DNA of 47,809 nt from contig JAEUHW010000006.1 of the NCBI GenBank assembly GCA_016793245.1, positions 1-47,809 on the forward strand, in the 5' to 3' direction. Position 1 is the stretch's first letter. Each line of letters opens with the position of its first letter. The position numbers were made by a program, and so were the translations under genes. Of this stretch, positions 1 through 8,139 are shown one piece after another. The notes beneath the pieces were generated by a model. That model searched no databases. It had not been told where the DNA came from and worked only from the letters and a program-made list of their open reading frames with translations. The stretch comes from Planctomycetota bacterium. Its GTDB lineage: Bacteria > Planctomycetota > UBA1135 > JADKAF01.

Positions 1-924
1 CGGCGGCGCGGCCGCGATCCCTTCCTCTGGAACGTCGCCTGCGACTTCGTGATCAACGCCTGGCTGCTCGAGATGCAGGTCGGAACACCGCCGAGCTACG
101 GCTTGCTCTACGACCCCGAGCTCGCTCTCCTCTCGGCGGAGGAGATCTACGATCGCCTGGCGAAGGATCTCCGCCGTTGTCGCAAGCTCGCGACGCTGCG
201 CGGCGGCGGGCTCGGCGATCTCCTCGACGAGAGCGTCGTGCGTCGTCCGGGCGAGTGGACCGATCTCGACGCGTTCTATCGCTCTTGTCTCGCGCGCGGG
301 CTCGATCTGCACGCGCAGCAGGGGCGCGGCCTCCTGCCAGGGGGCCTGATCGAGGAGATCCGAGCCCTCCAGCAGCCGCCGGTGCCGTGGGATGTGCAGC
401 TCGCGCAGTGGTTCGACGCGTGGTTCCCGGCGCTCGAGAGCCACCGCAGCTATGCGCGGCCGAGCCGTCGTCAAGCCAGCACGCCGGACATCCCGCGCCC
501 GCGCTTCGTGATCCCCGAGGATCTCCGCCGCGCGCGCACCTTCGGCGTCGTGCTCGACACTTCGGGCTCGATGGACGCGCACCTGCTCGGCAAGGGGCTC
601 GGCGCGATCGCGGCCTATGCCGAGAGCCACGATGTCCCCGCGGTGCGCGTGATCTACTGCGACGCCGCGGCGTACGACGCCGGCTATCTGCCGCCTGCGG
701 CGATCGCGGAGCGCGCGCAAGTCCGCGGGCGCGGCGGCACCGTGCTGCAGCCGGGCATCGAGCTGCTCCAGCGCAGCGAAACTTTTCCCGCCGACGGGCC
801 GATCCTCATCATCACGGACGGGGCCTGCGATACGCTGCAGGTGCGGCGCGCGCATGCGTTCCTGCTGCCCGCCGGCAAGCGCTTGCCGTTCCGGCCGATC
901 GGGCCCGTCTTCGAGCTCGAGTGA
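1..924 (+). CDS. VWA-like domain protein (DUF2201 type), 5' end outside window
   Basis: The reading frame is open from base 1; the first in-window GTG at 49 is internal. The residues ahead of it (DPFLWNVACDFVIN) match the conserved segment of the N-terminal putative metallopeptidase part of DUF2201 proteins, which precedes the VWA-like half. The VWA-like half follows: a MIDAS-type motif VVLDTSGSMD, then GRGGTVLQPG and IIITDGACD strands. Such proteins usually work with a MoxR-type AAA ATPase, probably encoded upstream outside the window. It is 307 residues in the window and ends with Glu-Leu-Glu-stop. What it acts on is not known. An SGNH hydrolase gene follows 52 bases downstream on the same strand. 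Confidence 0.8.
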   Translation, partial: RRRGRDPFLWNVACDFVINAWLLEMQVGTPPSYGLLYDPELALLSAEEIYDRLAKDLRRCRKLATLRGGGLGDLLDESVVRRPGEWTDLDAFYRSCLARGLDLHAQQGRGLLPGGLIEEIRALQQPPVPWDVQLAQWFDAWFPALESHRSYARPSRRQASTPDIPRPRFVIPEDLRRARTFGVVLDTSGSMDAHLLGKGLGAIAAYAESHDVPAVRVIYCDAAAYDAGYLPPAAIAERAQVRGRGGTVLQPGIELLQRSETFPADGPILIITDGACDTLQVRRAHAFLLPAGKRLPFRPIGPVFELE

Positions 925-976
925 GCCTCCTGCTGCGCGCTTTCACCTGCCTCGGGCAAGCGCTACGATCCCCCCG

Positions 977-2083
977 ATGAACCCCTCCGCGCCGCGCCGC
1001 CGCACGAGCCTCTGGGTGAAGCTCGCCCTCGCGCTCCTCTCCGGCGGTCTGGCCCTCGGTGCCTGCGAGCTCGCCTCTCGCGCGCTGCTCCGACCCGTGA
1101 CGCCCGGCGAGGGCTACATCTTCACCACGGGCGGGACGAAGGTGCCGCTCTCCGAGATCGTGCACTTCCTCGGGCGCTCGCCCGATCGCGCGCGCTTGAA
1201 CCAGATCGGCCCGCGCTCCTTCCTGCTCGAGAACGTGCGCTTCAAGTTCGGCTACTCGAACGCGAAGTGGGATTACTTCGATGCGGATGGCTGCGTGCTG
1301 GTGCAGCACAACAGCCGCGGCTTTCGCGACCGCGAGTTCCCGCTGGAGAAGCCGGCGGGTGAGCTGCGCGTGCTGGCGCTCGGCGACTCCTTCACCTACG
1401 GGCAGGGTGTGCGGCAGGACGATGCGTGGCCGCAAGTGCTGGAGCGCTTGATCGCTGCGGAGCGCAGCGGCCCGGTCGAGGTGGTGAACGGCGGTTTCGC
1501 CAGCGGGCACACGCCGCACTACTACGCGCCGTGGCTCGCTTCCGACGGCCTCGCGTTCCAACCCGACTTGGTGATCGTCGGGCTCTGCTTGAACGACCTC
1601 TCGTCCTTGATCCCGATGATGGCCTACGACCCCGCGACGGTGAGCGCGGAGGAGCCGTGGCTGCGCGGCTCGGCCTTGCTCGGCCTCTTGCAGCGGAAGC
1701 TCGCGCAGCGCCGCTTCGCCGCGGAGAAGAAGGACTTCGCCGCCGTCGTGCGGGCCGATGACTCCGAGTGGCAGCGCACGCGCGCGGGGCTCCTCGACAT
1801 GCAGCAGCGCCTGCGCGAGAAGGGCATCGGCTTCGTCGTGGCGATCTTCCCGATGCTCTCGCAGCTCGGGGCCAACTACTCGTACGAAGGGCTGCACGAG
1901 ATGGTGCGCGCGACTTGCCGCGAACAAGGGATCGCGTGCGTCGATCTCCTGCCGAAGTTCCTCGGACGCGACGAGTACGCGCTGTGGGTGCACGCGAGCG
2001 ATCAGCATCCGAACGACGTCGGGCATCGCTTGATGGCCGAAGCGATCCACGAGTTCCTCCGCGAGCAAGGCATGCTGCGATGA
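977..2083 (+). CDS. membrane-anchored SGNH/GDSL hydrolase
   Basis: A 368-residue protein. A single N-terminal hydrophobic helix (about residues 12-30) after an Arg-rich start suggests a type II membrane anchor with the catalytic domain outside the cytoplasm. SGNH blocks are visible: GDSFTYGQG with nucleophile Ser138, a Gly in NGGFASGH, the Asn in VGLCLNDLSS, and a C-terminal Asp342-Gln-His344-Pro-Asn giving the acid/base pair. The family removes or transfers acyl groups on carbohydrates or lipids; the substrate here is unknown. ATG 977 was preferred to the longer frame from 854, which would overlap the upstream gene and lacks a signal. Its stop overlaps the next gene's start (ATGA at 2080-2083), indicating coupled translation. 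Confidence 0.85.
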   Translation: MNPSAPRRRTSLWVKLALALLSGGLALGACELASRALLRPVTPGEGYIFTTGGTKVPLSEIVHFLGRSPDRARLNQIGPRSFLLENVRFKFGYSNAKWDYFDADGCVLVQHNSRGFRDREFPLEKPAGELRVLALGDSFTYGQGVRQDDAWPQVLERLIAAERSGPVEVVNGGFASGHTPHYYAPWLASDGLAFQPDLVIVGLCLNDLSSLIPMMAYDPATVSAEEPWLRGSALLGLLQRKLAQRRFAAEKKDFAAVVRADDSEWQRTRAGLLDMQQRLREKGIGFVVAIFPMLSQLGANYSYEGLHEMVRATCREQGIACVDLLPKFLGRDEYALWVHASDQHPNDVGHRLMAEAIHEFLREQGMLR

Positions 2084-2976
2084 GCGTTCGGCCTCTCGAT
2101 CGGTCGCGCCTGCTGCTCGCGCTGCTCGCCTGCTCTTGCGGCGATCCGACCGCGACCTCGCAGACCGAAGCTCCGGCGCGGAAGGAGATCTCCGCCGAGC
2201 AGCGCGCCGAGCTCGCGCGCCTCGCGGATCCCGCGAGCTGGGAAGTGCTCGACGCGGAGCGCCTCGACGGCTGGCCGAAGAAGCTCCGCGATCCTCGCTC
2301 GGGGCTCGTCTTCGCCCTGCTGCCCGCGGGCGAGTTCTCGATGGGCTCCTCGACCTATGCGGCGGAGATGCCGCGGCACCTCGTGCGCCTCTCGCGTCCG
2401 TTCTACATGAGCACCACGGAGCTCAGCGTCGGAGCTTGGAAGCGCTACGTGGATCTCCACGGCGGCGATCCCGCGCCGCCCGTCGGAGGTGACGATCCGA
2501 CGCTGCCCGCGACGAGCTTGAGCTGGCACGACGCGCAGGCCTACGCCAAGACCTACGGCTACGCGCTGCCCACCGAGGCCGAGTGGGAGTACGCGTGCGC
2601 GGGCGGCGCGGCGGGTGCCACGCCGTGGTGGAGCGATGCCGCGGCCCTCGAGCGCCGCGCGTGGATCCACGCCAACGCCGGCGAGCGCCTCCGTCCCGTC
2701 GGCACGCGCGAAGCGAACGAGCACGGCCTCCACGATCTGCTCGGCAACGCCTGGGAGTGGTGCGAGGACACCTTCATGTCCGGCTATGCCGTCGCCGACC
2801 CCGCCGTCGCGCAGGTCGATCCGCTCTGGACGCAGACGCCGCCGCACCGCGTGCTGCGCGGAGGCTCCTGGTTCACCATGCCCCCCGCGCATCCCACCGA
2901 TCGCACCGCCGATCTCCCCGCAGCGCGCTCCGCCTTCTACGGCGTGCGCCTCGTGAAGCGCCTGTCGATCAAATAG
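2080..2976 (+). CDS. FGE-sulfatase (SUMF1/PvdO) fold lipoprotein
   Basis: 298 residues beginning with a lipoprotein signal (lipobox LLAC, Cys18). The remainder has the formylglycine-generating-enzyme fold signature: GEFSMGSS, LPTEAEWEYACAGG, GLHDLLGNAWEWCED, RVLRGGSWF and a terminal GVRLVK. In true FGEs two catalytic cysteines follow the GGSW segment; here GGSW is followed by Phe-Thr-Met-Pro-Pro with no Cys, so sulfatase activation is unlikely and another role of this fold is expected. It overlaps the SGNH hydrolase gene by 4 bases, so both probably act together at the cell envelope. The last residues (Ser-Ile-Lys) and the TAG stop lie inside the palindrome at 2964-3000, so the original C-terminus may have been replaced. 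Confidence 0.85.
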   Translation: MSVRPLDRSRLLLALLACSCGDPTATSQTEAPARKEISAEQRAELARLADPASWEVLDAERLDGWPKKLRDPRSGLVFALLPAGEFSMGSSTYAAEMPRHLVRLSRPFYMSTTELSVGAWKRYVDLHGGDPAPPVGGDDPTLPATSLSWHDAQAYAKTYGYALPTEAEWEYACAGGAAGATPWWSDAAALERRAWIHANAGERLRPVGTREANEHGLHDLLGNAWEWCEDTFMSGYAVADPAVAQVDPLWTQTPPHRVLRGGSWFTMPPAHPTDRTADLPAARSAFYGVRLVKRLSIK

Positions 2977-3000
2977 GGGTCTGACCCCTATTTGATCGAC
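2964..3000. repeat. palindrome family A, copy 1 (GGGGTC-T-GACCCC core)
   Basis: Two perfect 18-base arms around a single T at 2982; the arm reads GTCGATCAAATAGGGGTC. The left arm encodes the last codons and TAG stop of the FGE-fold lipoprotein. A 33/37-identical copy lies at 46867-46903. The form resembles REP-type extragenic palindromes; as RNA it would form a strong hairpin and could end transcription. No transposase is nearby. Confidence 0.9.
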
Positions 3001-3025
3001 GCTCCACCAGCTACGAGAGTCCACC

Positions 3026-3607
<582 letters not shown>

Positions 3608-3620
3608 GCCCGCGCGCCTC

Positions 3621-3869
3621 TCACCTCCTCGGTCGCACCAGCCCGAGCAAGAAGAGCAGCACCACGGCCCCCACGAAGGCCGTGATCAGCGCGCCGAGCA
3701 GGCTGCGCTCGGCCGAGATCCCCAGCTCGCCGAAGAGCCAGCCCCCCAAGATCGCGCCCAGGACGCCGATCACGAGGTTCCCGACGAGACCGAAGTCGCT
3801 CCCCTTCAGCACTTGTCCGGCGAGCCAACCTGCGCACACGCCGATCAGAGCGAACCACACGAATTCCAT
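3621..3869 (-). CDS. GlsB/YeaQ/YmgE family membrane protein
   Basis: An 82-residue, very hydrophobic protein with three predicted membrane helices and the Gly-rich pattern of the transglycosylase-associated (GlsB/YeaQ/YmgE) family: GVCAGWLAGQVLKGSDFG, then NLVIGVLGAILGGWLF, and a last helix ending in RPRR. Length matches the family. Members are often linked to stress response, but the biochemical role is unknown. It sits between convergent HD-domain and upstream M20 genes; the M20 gene reads the same way and stops 36 bases before this start, so co-transcription is possible. Confidence 0.88.
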   Translation of the reverse strand: MEFVWFALIGVCAGWLAGQVLKGSDFGLVGNLVIGVLGAILGGWLFGELGISAERSLLGALITAFVGAVVLLFLLGLVRPRR

Positions 3870-3905
3870 GCGAGCCTCCTCGAGTTCCGCGACCCGAGAG
3901 CGATG

Positions 3906-4976
3906 CTACGCGATCTTCGCCGTGCCGCCGAGGACGCGCGTGCCGAGCGCCTCCAGCATCGCGATGCCTTCTTCCAGCTCCGCGAGCTCGAGATGCTCGT
4001 GCTCCGTGTGCGCGACGTCGATCGTGCCCGGACCGACGAGGGCCACGGCGCCGCCCTGGGCCAGCGCGCGCAGCCGCGGCGCATCCGAGCCGAAAGGCAC
4101 GAACACGCGCTCGAAGCCCTCGATCGCGGGGAAGCGCGCGCTCGGCGTCTCGTGCACGCGGCGGACGCTCCCGCACGCGGGAGCGAGCGCCGCGACGCGC
4201 TCCAGGAAGCCGGAATCGGGGAGGCTCCGCACGAGCAGCTCCGCGCGCGCCTTCTCGGCGAGCACGTTCAGCGCCTCGCCGCCGGCGATGCGGCCGATGT
4301 TGAAGACCTCGGGGCCGAGCTCGGGATCGCGCGCGAACGACTGCGCGCGCAAGCGCGCGAGCCAATCGACGAGCTCGTGCACGGCGGAGAGCCCCTTCTC
4401 GGGAACGCCCGAGTGCGCGGCGCGACCGATGCACTCCAACACCAAGGTCATGACCCCGCGCTGGCCGGTGGCGAGGCGATTGCTGGTCGGCTCGCCGTCG
4501 ATCACGAGCGCCAGCGAGGGGAAGCGGGGTGCCAACTCGGTCGCGCGCTGCGCGCCGATGCTGTCCGTCTCCTCGCCGATCACGCCGAGCCATGCGACAT
4601 CGCTCTGCCCTGCGGCGAGCAAGCGGCGCAGCGCTTCGAGCTGCGCCACGATCTGGCCCTTCGCATCGCAGGCGCCGCGACCGTAGACGCGCGTGCCTTC
4701 GCGCCGCCCGCCGATATAGGGCGGCACGGTGTCCAGATGCGTGCTGTAGAGCACGCGGGCGCGCGCGGGATCGCCGAAGCGCGCGATCAGGTTCGTGCGG
4801 CCCGGCGCGATGCGCTGCTCCTCGAGCTCCGCGCCGAGCTCCTCGAGGTAGGCGCGCAGCGGTCCGAGGCCGCGATCCTCGCTGCCGGTCGTCGTCTCGC
4901 AGCGGATGAGCTCCAGCAAGCGCTCGGAGAGCTCTTCGCGGGAAGGGCGAGCGGACGCAGCGCGGGAATCGCTCAT
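3906..4976 (-). CDS. M20 family metallo-deacylase/peptidase (ArgE/DapE-like)
   Basis: 356 residues with the di-zinc M20 pattern: His80-x-Asp82 in STHLDTVPP, bridging Asp104 in GRGACDAKG, catalytic Glu135-Glu136 in GVIGEETDS, and a C-terminal His in DVAHTEHEH. The central lid/dimerisation insert (about 165-275) with RAAHSGVPEKG is present. The family removes acyl groups or cleaves peptides; ArgE/DapE-type deacylases of amino acid pathways are the nearest match, but the substrate is not assignable. ATG 4976 was chosen because upstream sequence in the longer frame is Arg-rich and lacks domain similarity. It is divergent from the AraC-type regulator at 5158; the 181-base gap should hold both promoters. 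Confidence 0.85.
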   Translation of the reverse strand: MSDSRAASARPSREELSERLLELIRCETTTGSEDRGLGPLRAYLEELGAELEEQRIAPGRTNLIARFGDPARARVLYSTHLDTVPPYIGGRREGTRVYGRGACDAKGQIVAQLEALRRLLAAGQSDVAWLGVIGEETDSIGAQRATELAPRFPSLALVIDGEPTSNRLATGQRGVMTLVLECIGRAAHSGVPEKGLSAVHELVDWLARLRAQSFARDPELGPEVFNIGRIAGGEALNVLAEKARAELLVRSLPDSGFLERVAALAPACGSVRRVHETPSARFPAIEGFERVFVPFGSDAPRLRALAQGGAVALVGPGTIDVAHTEHEHLELAELEEGIAMLEALGTRVLGGTAKIA

Positions 4977-5157
4977 CGACGAGAGGATCTCAAAGCTCCG
5001 GAACCGACGCGGCACACGCCGCGAGCGCAGCGTACGGAGGTCGTTTCGGCCTGTCCACCGAGGATCCCTCTTCCCGTTCGCCGCGGCGTCGTTTCTGCTG
5101 CCCGTGGTCTCCCGCGGATCGCGAGCCCGGAGTCGCTCCGCTTCTCTGGCCCTCGCC

Positions 5158-5973
5158 ATGCAGTACGCCGAGCTCTCTCCTCCGCCCGATCTCGCCCTCT
5201 ACGTCCGCCGCTTCTGGCAGGTCGAGGATCGGGCCGTCGACGACGCGCCGCGCCTCGAGCGCATCGTCGCCGATGGCTGCATGGAGCTCGTCGTGCACCT
5301 CGGCGATCGCTACGCGCGCCTCGACGCGCGCGGCGTCGCGCACGACCAAGCGCGCGTGCTCCTCGCCGGTCAACTCGAAGAGCCGCTGCTGCTGCGACCC
5401 GGTAGAACCAGCGCCATCGCGGCGATTCGCTTCCAGCCCTGGGGTGCCGCGGCTCTGCTCGGCATCGCGCCGCGCGAGCTGCGCGGAGAGACGCCGGCCT
5501 TGGAGGCACTGCTCGGCGCCGAGGCCGAGCGCCTCGCGGATGCGCTCGCGTACGCTCGCGACGTCGAGGCGCGCTTCGCGATCTTGATCTCCTGGTGCCG
5601 CGCGCGCCTCGACGCCTCTCGCCGTGTCCCCCCGGTCGTCGTCGCGGCAGTGCAGCTCGCCGAGCGCTCGGCGGGTCGCGTGCGCGTCGACGAGCTCGCC
5701 GCGCGCTCGGCGTGCGAGCGGAGGACCCTCGAGCGCGCGTTCGACACCTGGGTCGGGATCGCGCCGAAGGTGCTCTTGCGCGTGCAGCGCATGCAGCGCG
5801 TCCTCGCGGCGCTCCAGACACCGCAGCTCACCTCGCTCGCGTCTCTGGCGAACCACGCGGGCTTCGCCGATCAAGCGCACTTCACGCGCGAGTTCCGCTC
5901 CCTGGTCGGGCTCGCGCCGTCGGCGTATCTCCGCGAGACGCACGGCCTCCAGGACGCGCTGCTCGAAGGCTGA
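5158..5973 (+). CDS. AraC-family transcriptional regulator
   Basis: 271 residues. The N-terminal part (MQYAELSPPPDLALYVRRFW, then DGCMELVVHLGD and IRFQPWGAAALLG) matches the sensor-like domain (DUF6597 type) found in many AraC-like regulators. The C-terminal about 100 residues hold the double helix-turn-helix, with the first HTH around VDELAARSACERRTLERAF and the second ending in GFADQAHFTREFRSLVGLAPSAY, the classic AraC signature. It is divergent from the M20 gene and may regulate it, which is inference from position only. ATG 5158 starts the recognisable domain. Confidence 0.88.
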   Translation: MQYAELSPPPDLALYVRRFWQVEDRAVDDAPRLERIVADGCMELVVHLGDRYARLDARGVAHDQARVLLAGQLEEPLLLRPGRTSAIAAIRFQPWGAAALLGIAPRELRGETPALEALLGAEAERLADALAYARDVEARFAILISWCRARLDASRRVPPVVVAAVQLAERSAGRVRVDELAARSACERRTLERAFDTWVGIAPKVLLRVQRMQRVLAALQTPQLTSLASLANHAGFADQAHFTREFRSLVGLAPSAYLRETHGLQDALLEG

Positions 5974-6202
5974 GGAGCGCGCGCGCGCCTGCGCCGCGGG
6001 AGCCCTTCCTCGAAGCGTGTCGGAGCTCACAGCTCTGCGCGCGCCTGCCTGTGCGACCGCGGATCGTCGCTCGAAGTCGCCCCCCTCCCGAGCGTGGCGA
6101 AGTTCTCCATTCCGCGCGTAACGCCGGCGCTCGAATGCGGATGAAAGAGGGCCAGCGCCACGCCGTGGCGCGCCGCTCCACTTTCCAGCCCCCCGCACGA
6201 AC

Positions 6203-6658
6203 ATGAGCTCGCTCGATCGCCGCGACTTGATGCGCTTCGTCGCCGGCGGCGCCGCGGTCACCGCCGCGGCCCCCGCTCTCGCCTCCGGACGCGAGGTCTC
6301 CACCGCGGCACTGCTCTCCTCGGCGGACCTCGACGCCGAGCGCACGCGCGCGGCGGAGCTCCTGCCGATCGGTACGGCTTCGGCGCCGATCCAAGGCGAG
6401 GCCACCGTCGGCCTCTGCCGCTCCTTCGATGCGCAGATCTATCTGCAGCTCGGGAAGCGCGTCCGCGGCTTCGTCGCGGTCGATGCCCGCGGCTTCGCCA
6501 TCGCCGCCGCCTGCCAAGCCGCGGGACGCAAGGTCGCCGTGCAAGCGTGGGGCTACGACGCCGACGCCAACGGCGGGCTGGGTCGCTTCGACGGCGCCGT
6601 GCTGGCGATCGACGCGCGCGATCTCCCGGGCGCCGACGCACTCGGCGATCTCTCGTGA
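6203..6658 (+). CDS. small exported protein with Tat-type signal, unknown function
   Basis: 151 residues. The start SSLDRRDLMRFVAGGAA carries a twin-arginine motif followed by a short hydrophobic stretch and an Ala-x-Ala region, so export by the Tat system is likely. The rest is soluble, with a pattern of short strands (FVAVDARGFAIAAACQAAGR, KVAVQAWGYDAD). I do not recognise the family. It lies 57 bases upstream of two Hcp-family genes on the same strand and could belong to the same transcription unit. A 229-base gap upstream shows no clear gene. Confidence 0.65.
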   Translation: MSSLDRRDLMRFVAGGAAVTAAAPALASGREVSTAALLSSADLDAERTRAAELLPIGTASAPIQGEATVGLCRSFDAQIYLQLGKRVRGFVAVDARGFAIAAACQAAGRKVAVQAWGYDADANGGLGRFDGAVLAIDARDLPGADALGDLS

Positions 6659-6715
6659 CGCCGTCGCTCCCTTCGTTCGATTCCACTCGCTGAACTCCGG
6701 CACGAGGTTCATCCC

Positions 6716-7396
6716 ATGCCCCTGCACGCGTTTCTCGATCTCCGCGGCAAGAAGACCGGCGAGATCAAGGGCTCGGCCCGCCAGAGGACCCGCAAAGGCA
6801 AGATCGCGGTCATCGCCTACACGCACACCATCCATTCCAAGCGCTGGGAAGACACGCCCGGCGAGCGCAAGGGGCAGCCGAACGGCGACCTGGTCCACGG
6901 AAAGTTGGTGATCACGAAGGAGCTCGACCACGCGACACCGAAGCTTCATAAGGCCATGGCCGAGAACGACAGCTTCGATCGCTTCGAGCTGCACTGCTGG
7001 CGCGTGCCGCCGGCGGGAGGCGGGCCGAACGGCATCACCGAGGAGAACCACTGGACGGTGCATCTCCACGGCGCGCGCATCGCCGCGATCCGCACCGTGA
7101 TGCCCTACGCCCGTGCGGCCGCGAACCAGCTGATCCCCGAGTACGAGGAGGTCGAGTTCACCTACGAGCGCATCGGAACGCTCTGGTCCGCGCTCACGGG
7201 CAACAACGCCGAGGTGGGCAACGCCGACAGCGGCGTGTTCGACGCCAGCTTCTCCGACACCGACGACCTCGACAACCTCGGCGCGATCCTGAGCTCCGTC
7301 GGCAAGAAGGTCGGCGAGAGCGTGGCGAAGGATGTCGCGGGAGCGATCCAGGCGGCGGCGAAGGACCACGTGAAGGAAGCCTTGAAGGACAAGTGA
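6716..7396 (+). CDS. hcp: Hcp-family (type VI secretion tube) protein with C-terminal extension
   Basis: 226 residues. About residues 1-165 follow the Hcp pattern: an opening strand LHAFLDLRGKKTGEIKG, KIAVIAYTHTIHSKRWED, the diagnostic GKLVITKELDHATPKLHKAM, and the closing strand EEVEFTYERI. Hcp forms hexameric rings that stack into the inner tube of type VI systems. An extra tail of about 60 residues follows: an acidic Ser/Asp stretch (FDASFSDTDDLDN), then a Lys/Ala amphipathic helix. Such extensions can carry or recruit effectors, but this tail has no recognisable catalytic motif. A paralogue starts 7 bases downstream. No sheath, baseplate or VgrG gene is in the window. Confidence 0.85.
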   Translation: MPLHAFLDLRGKKTGEIKGSARQRTRKGKIAVIAYTHTIHSKRWEDTPGERKGQPNGDLVHGKLVITKELDHATPKLHKAMAENDSFDRFELHCWRVPPAGGGPNGITEENHWTVHLHGARIAAIRTVMPYARAAANQLIPEYEEVEFTYERIGTLWSALTGNNAEVGNADSGVFDASFSDTDDLDNLGAILSSVGKKVGESVAKDVAGAIQAAAKDHVKEALKDK

Positions 7397-7403
7397 GGAA
7401 CCG

Positions 7404-8066
7404 ATGACCCTACCCGCATTTCTCCGCTTGAAGGTCGGCGGCACGCAGGTGACCGGCTCCTCGCGCTCCAAGGATCGCGAAGGCCAGATCCTCGTCTTCG
7501 GATTGCATCACGAAGTCGCGAGCGATCGCGGCCCCGACGGCCACCCCGCGGGGGCGCCGAAGCACCGCTCGTTGGTGATCGTGAAGGACATCGATCGCGC
7601 CTCGCCGAACCTCTACCGCGCGTTCGAGGACAACGTCGTCTTCAGCGAGTTCCTCCTCGAGCTGCAGCGCATGCCACCCGTCGGGGGTCCGCAAGAGAGC
7701 TACGTGATGATCGGGCTCACGAAGCCGCGCATCTCGAGCATCCGCGCGATCATGCCGAACCTGCGCAAGCCCGATGACATGCCGCTGCCCGAGCGCGAGG
7801 AGATCGCGTTCAGCTACGAGCAGATCTCGTGGAAGTACTGGGGCAAGGGCGACGGCTCGGAGTCGGGCGACTCGGACTTCACCGAGACCGACGCAGACTT
7901 CGAGAAGGACGGCCCGAGTTCCCTCGCGAAGCTCGAAGCGAAGCTCCAGGCCAAGGCCACCGAGCTCGCGCAGACCGCGGGCGAAGCGGCGAAGGCGTGG
8001 CTCGCGAAGTTCCTCGAGCAATCGCTGAACGATCCCAACGCCGGCGGCGGCGGTGGCGGCGGATAG
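7404..8066 (+). CDS. hcp: second Hcp-family protein with helical and poly-Gly C-terminus
   Basis: 220 residues, arranged like the preceding Hcp paralogue. The core shows EGQILVFGLHHEVASD, SLVIVKDIDRASPNLYRAF and the closing EEIAFSYEQISWKYW. The tail has an acidic segment (SGDSDFTETDADFEKD), a long Ala/Lys amphipathic helix, and ends in seven glycines. The two proteins share layout but differ clearly in sequence, so the duplication is old. The 7-base gap to the upstream hcp implies one transcript and perhaps assembly of mixed rings or of two alternative tubes. Confidence 0.83.
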   Translation: MTLPAFLRLKVGGTQVTGSSRSKDREGQILVFGLHHEVASDRGPDGHPAGAPKHRSLVIVKDIDRASPNLYRAFEDNVVFSEFLLELQRMPPVGGPQESYVMIGLTKPRISSIRAIMPNLRKPDDMPLPEREEIAFSYEQISWKYWGKGDGSESGDSDFTETDADFEKDGPSSLAKLEAKLQAKATELAQTAGEAAKAWLAKFLEQSLNDPNAGGGGGGG

Positions 8067-8139
8067 CCGACGCCCTCTCCCCCGTCCTTCCTCTCTCGCT
8101 CTGCAACGACGCAAGCGCTTCGACCTTCGGCTCCGCTCC

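Noticed and set aside
812..2068. Open minus-strand frame of 418 codons opposite the SGNH gene
   Set aside because: No signal or domain; the plus-strand frame has complete SGNH motifs.
6668..6690. GTTCGATTCC resembling a tRNA T-loop
   Set aside because: The flanking bases do not pair into a T-stem and no acceptor or anticodon arm is seen.
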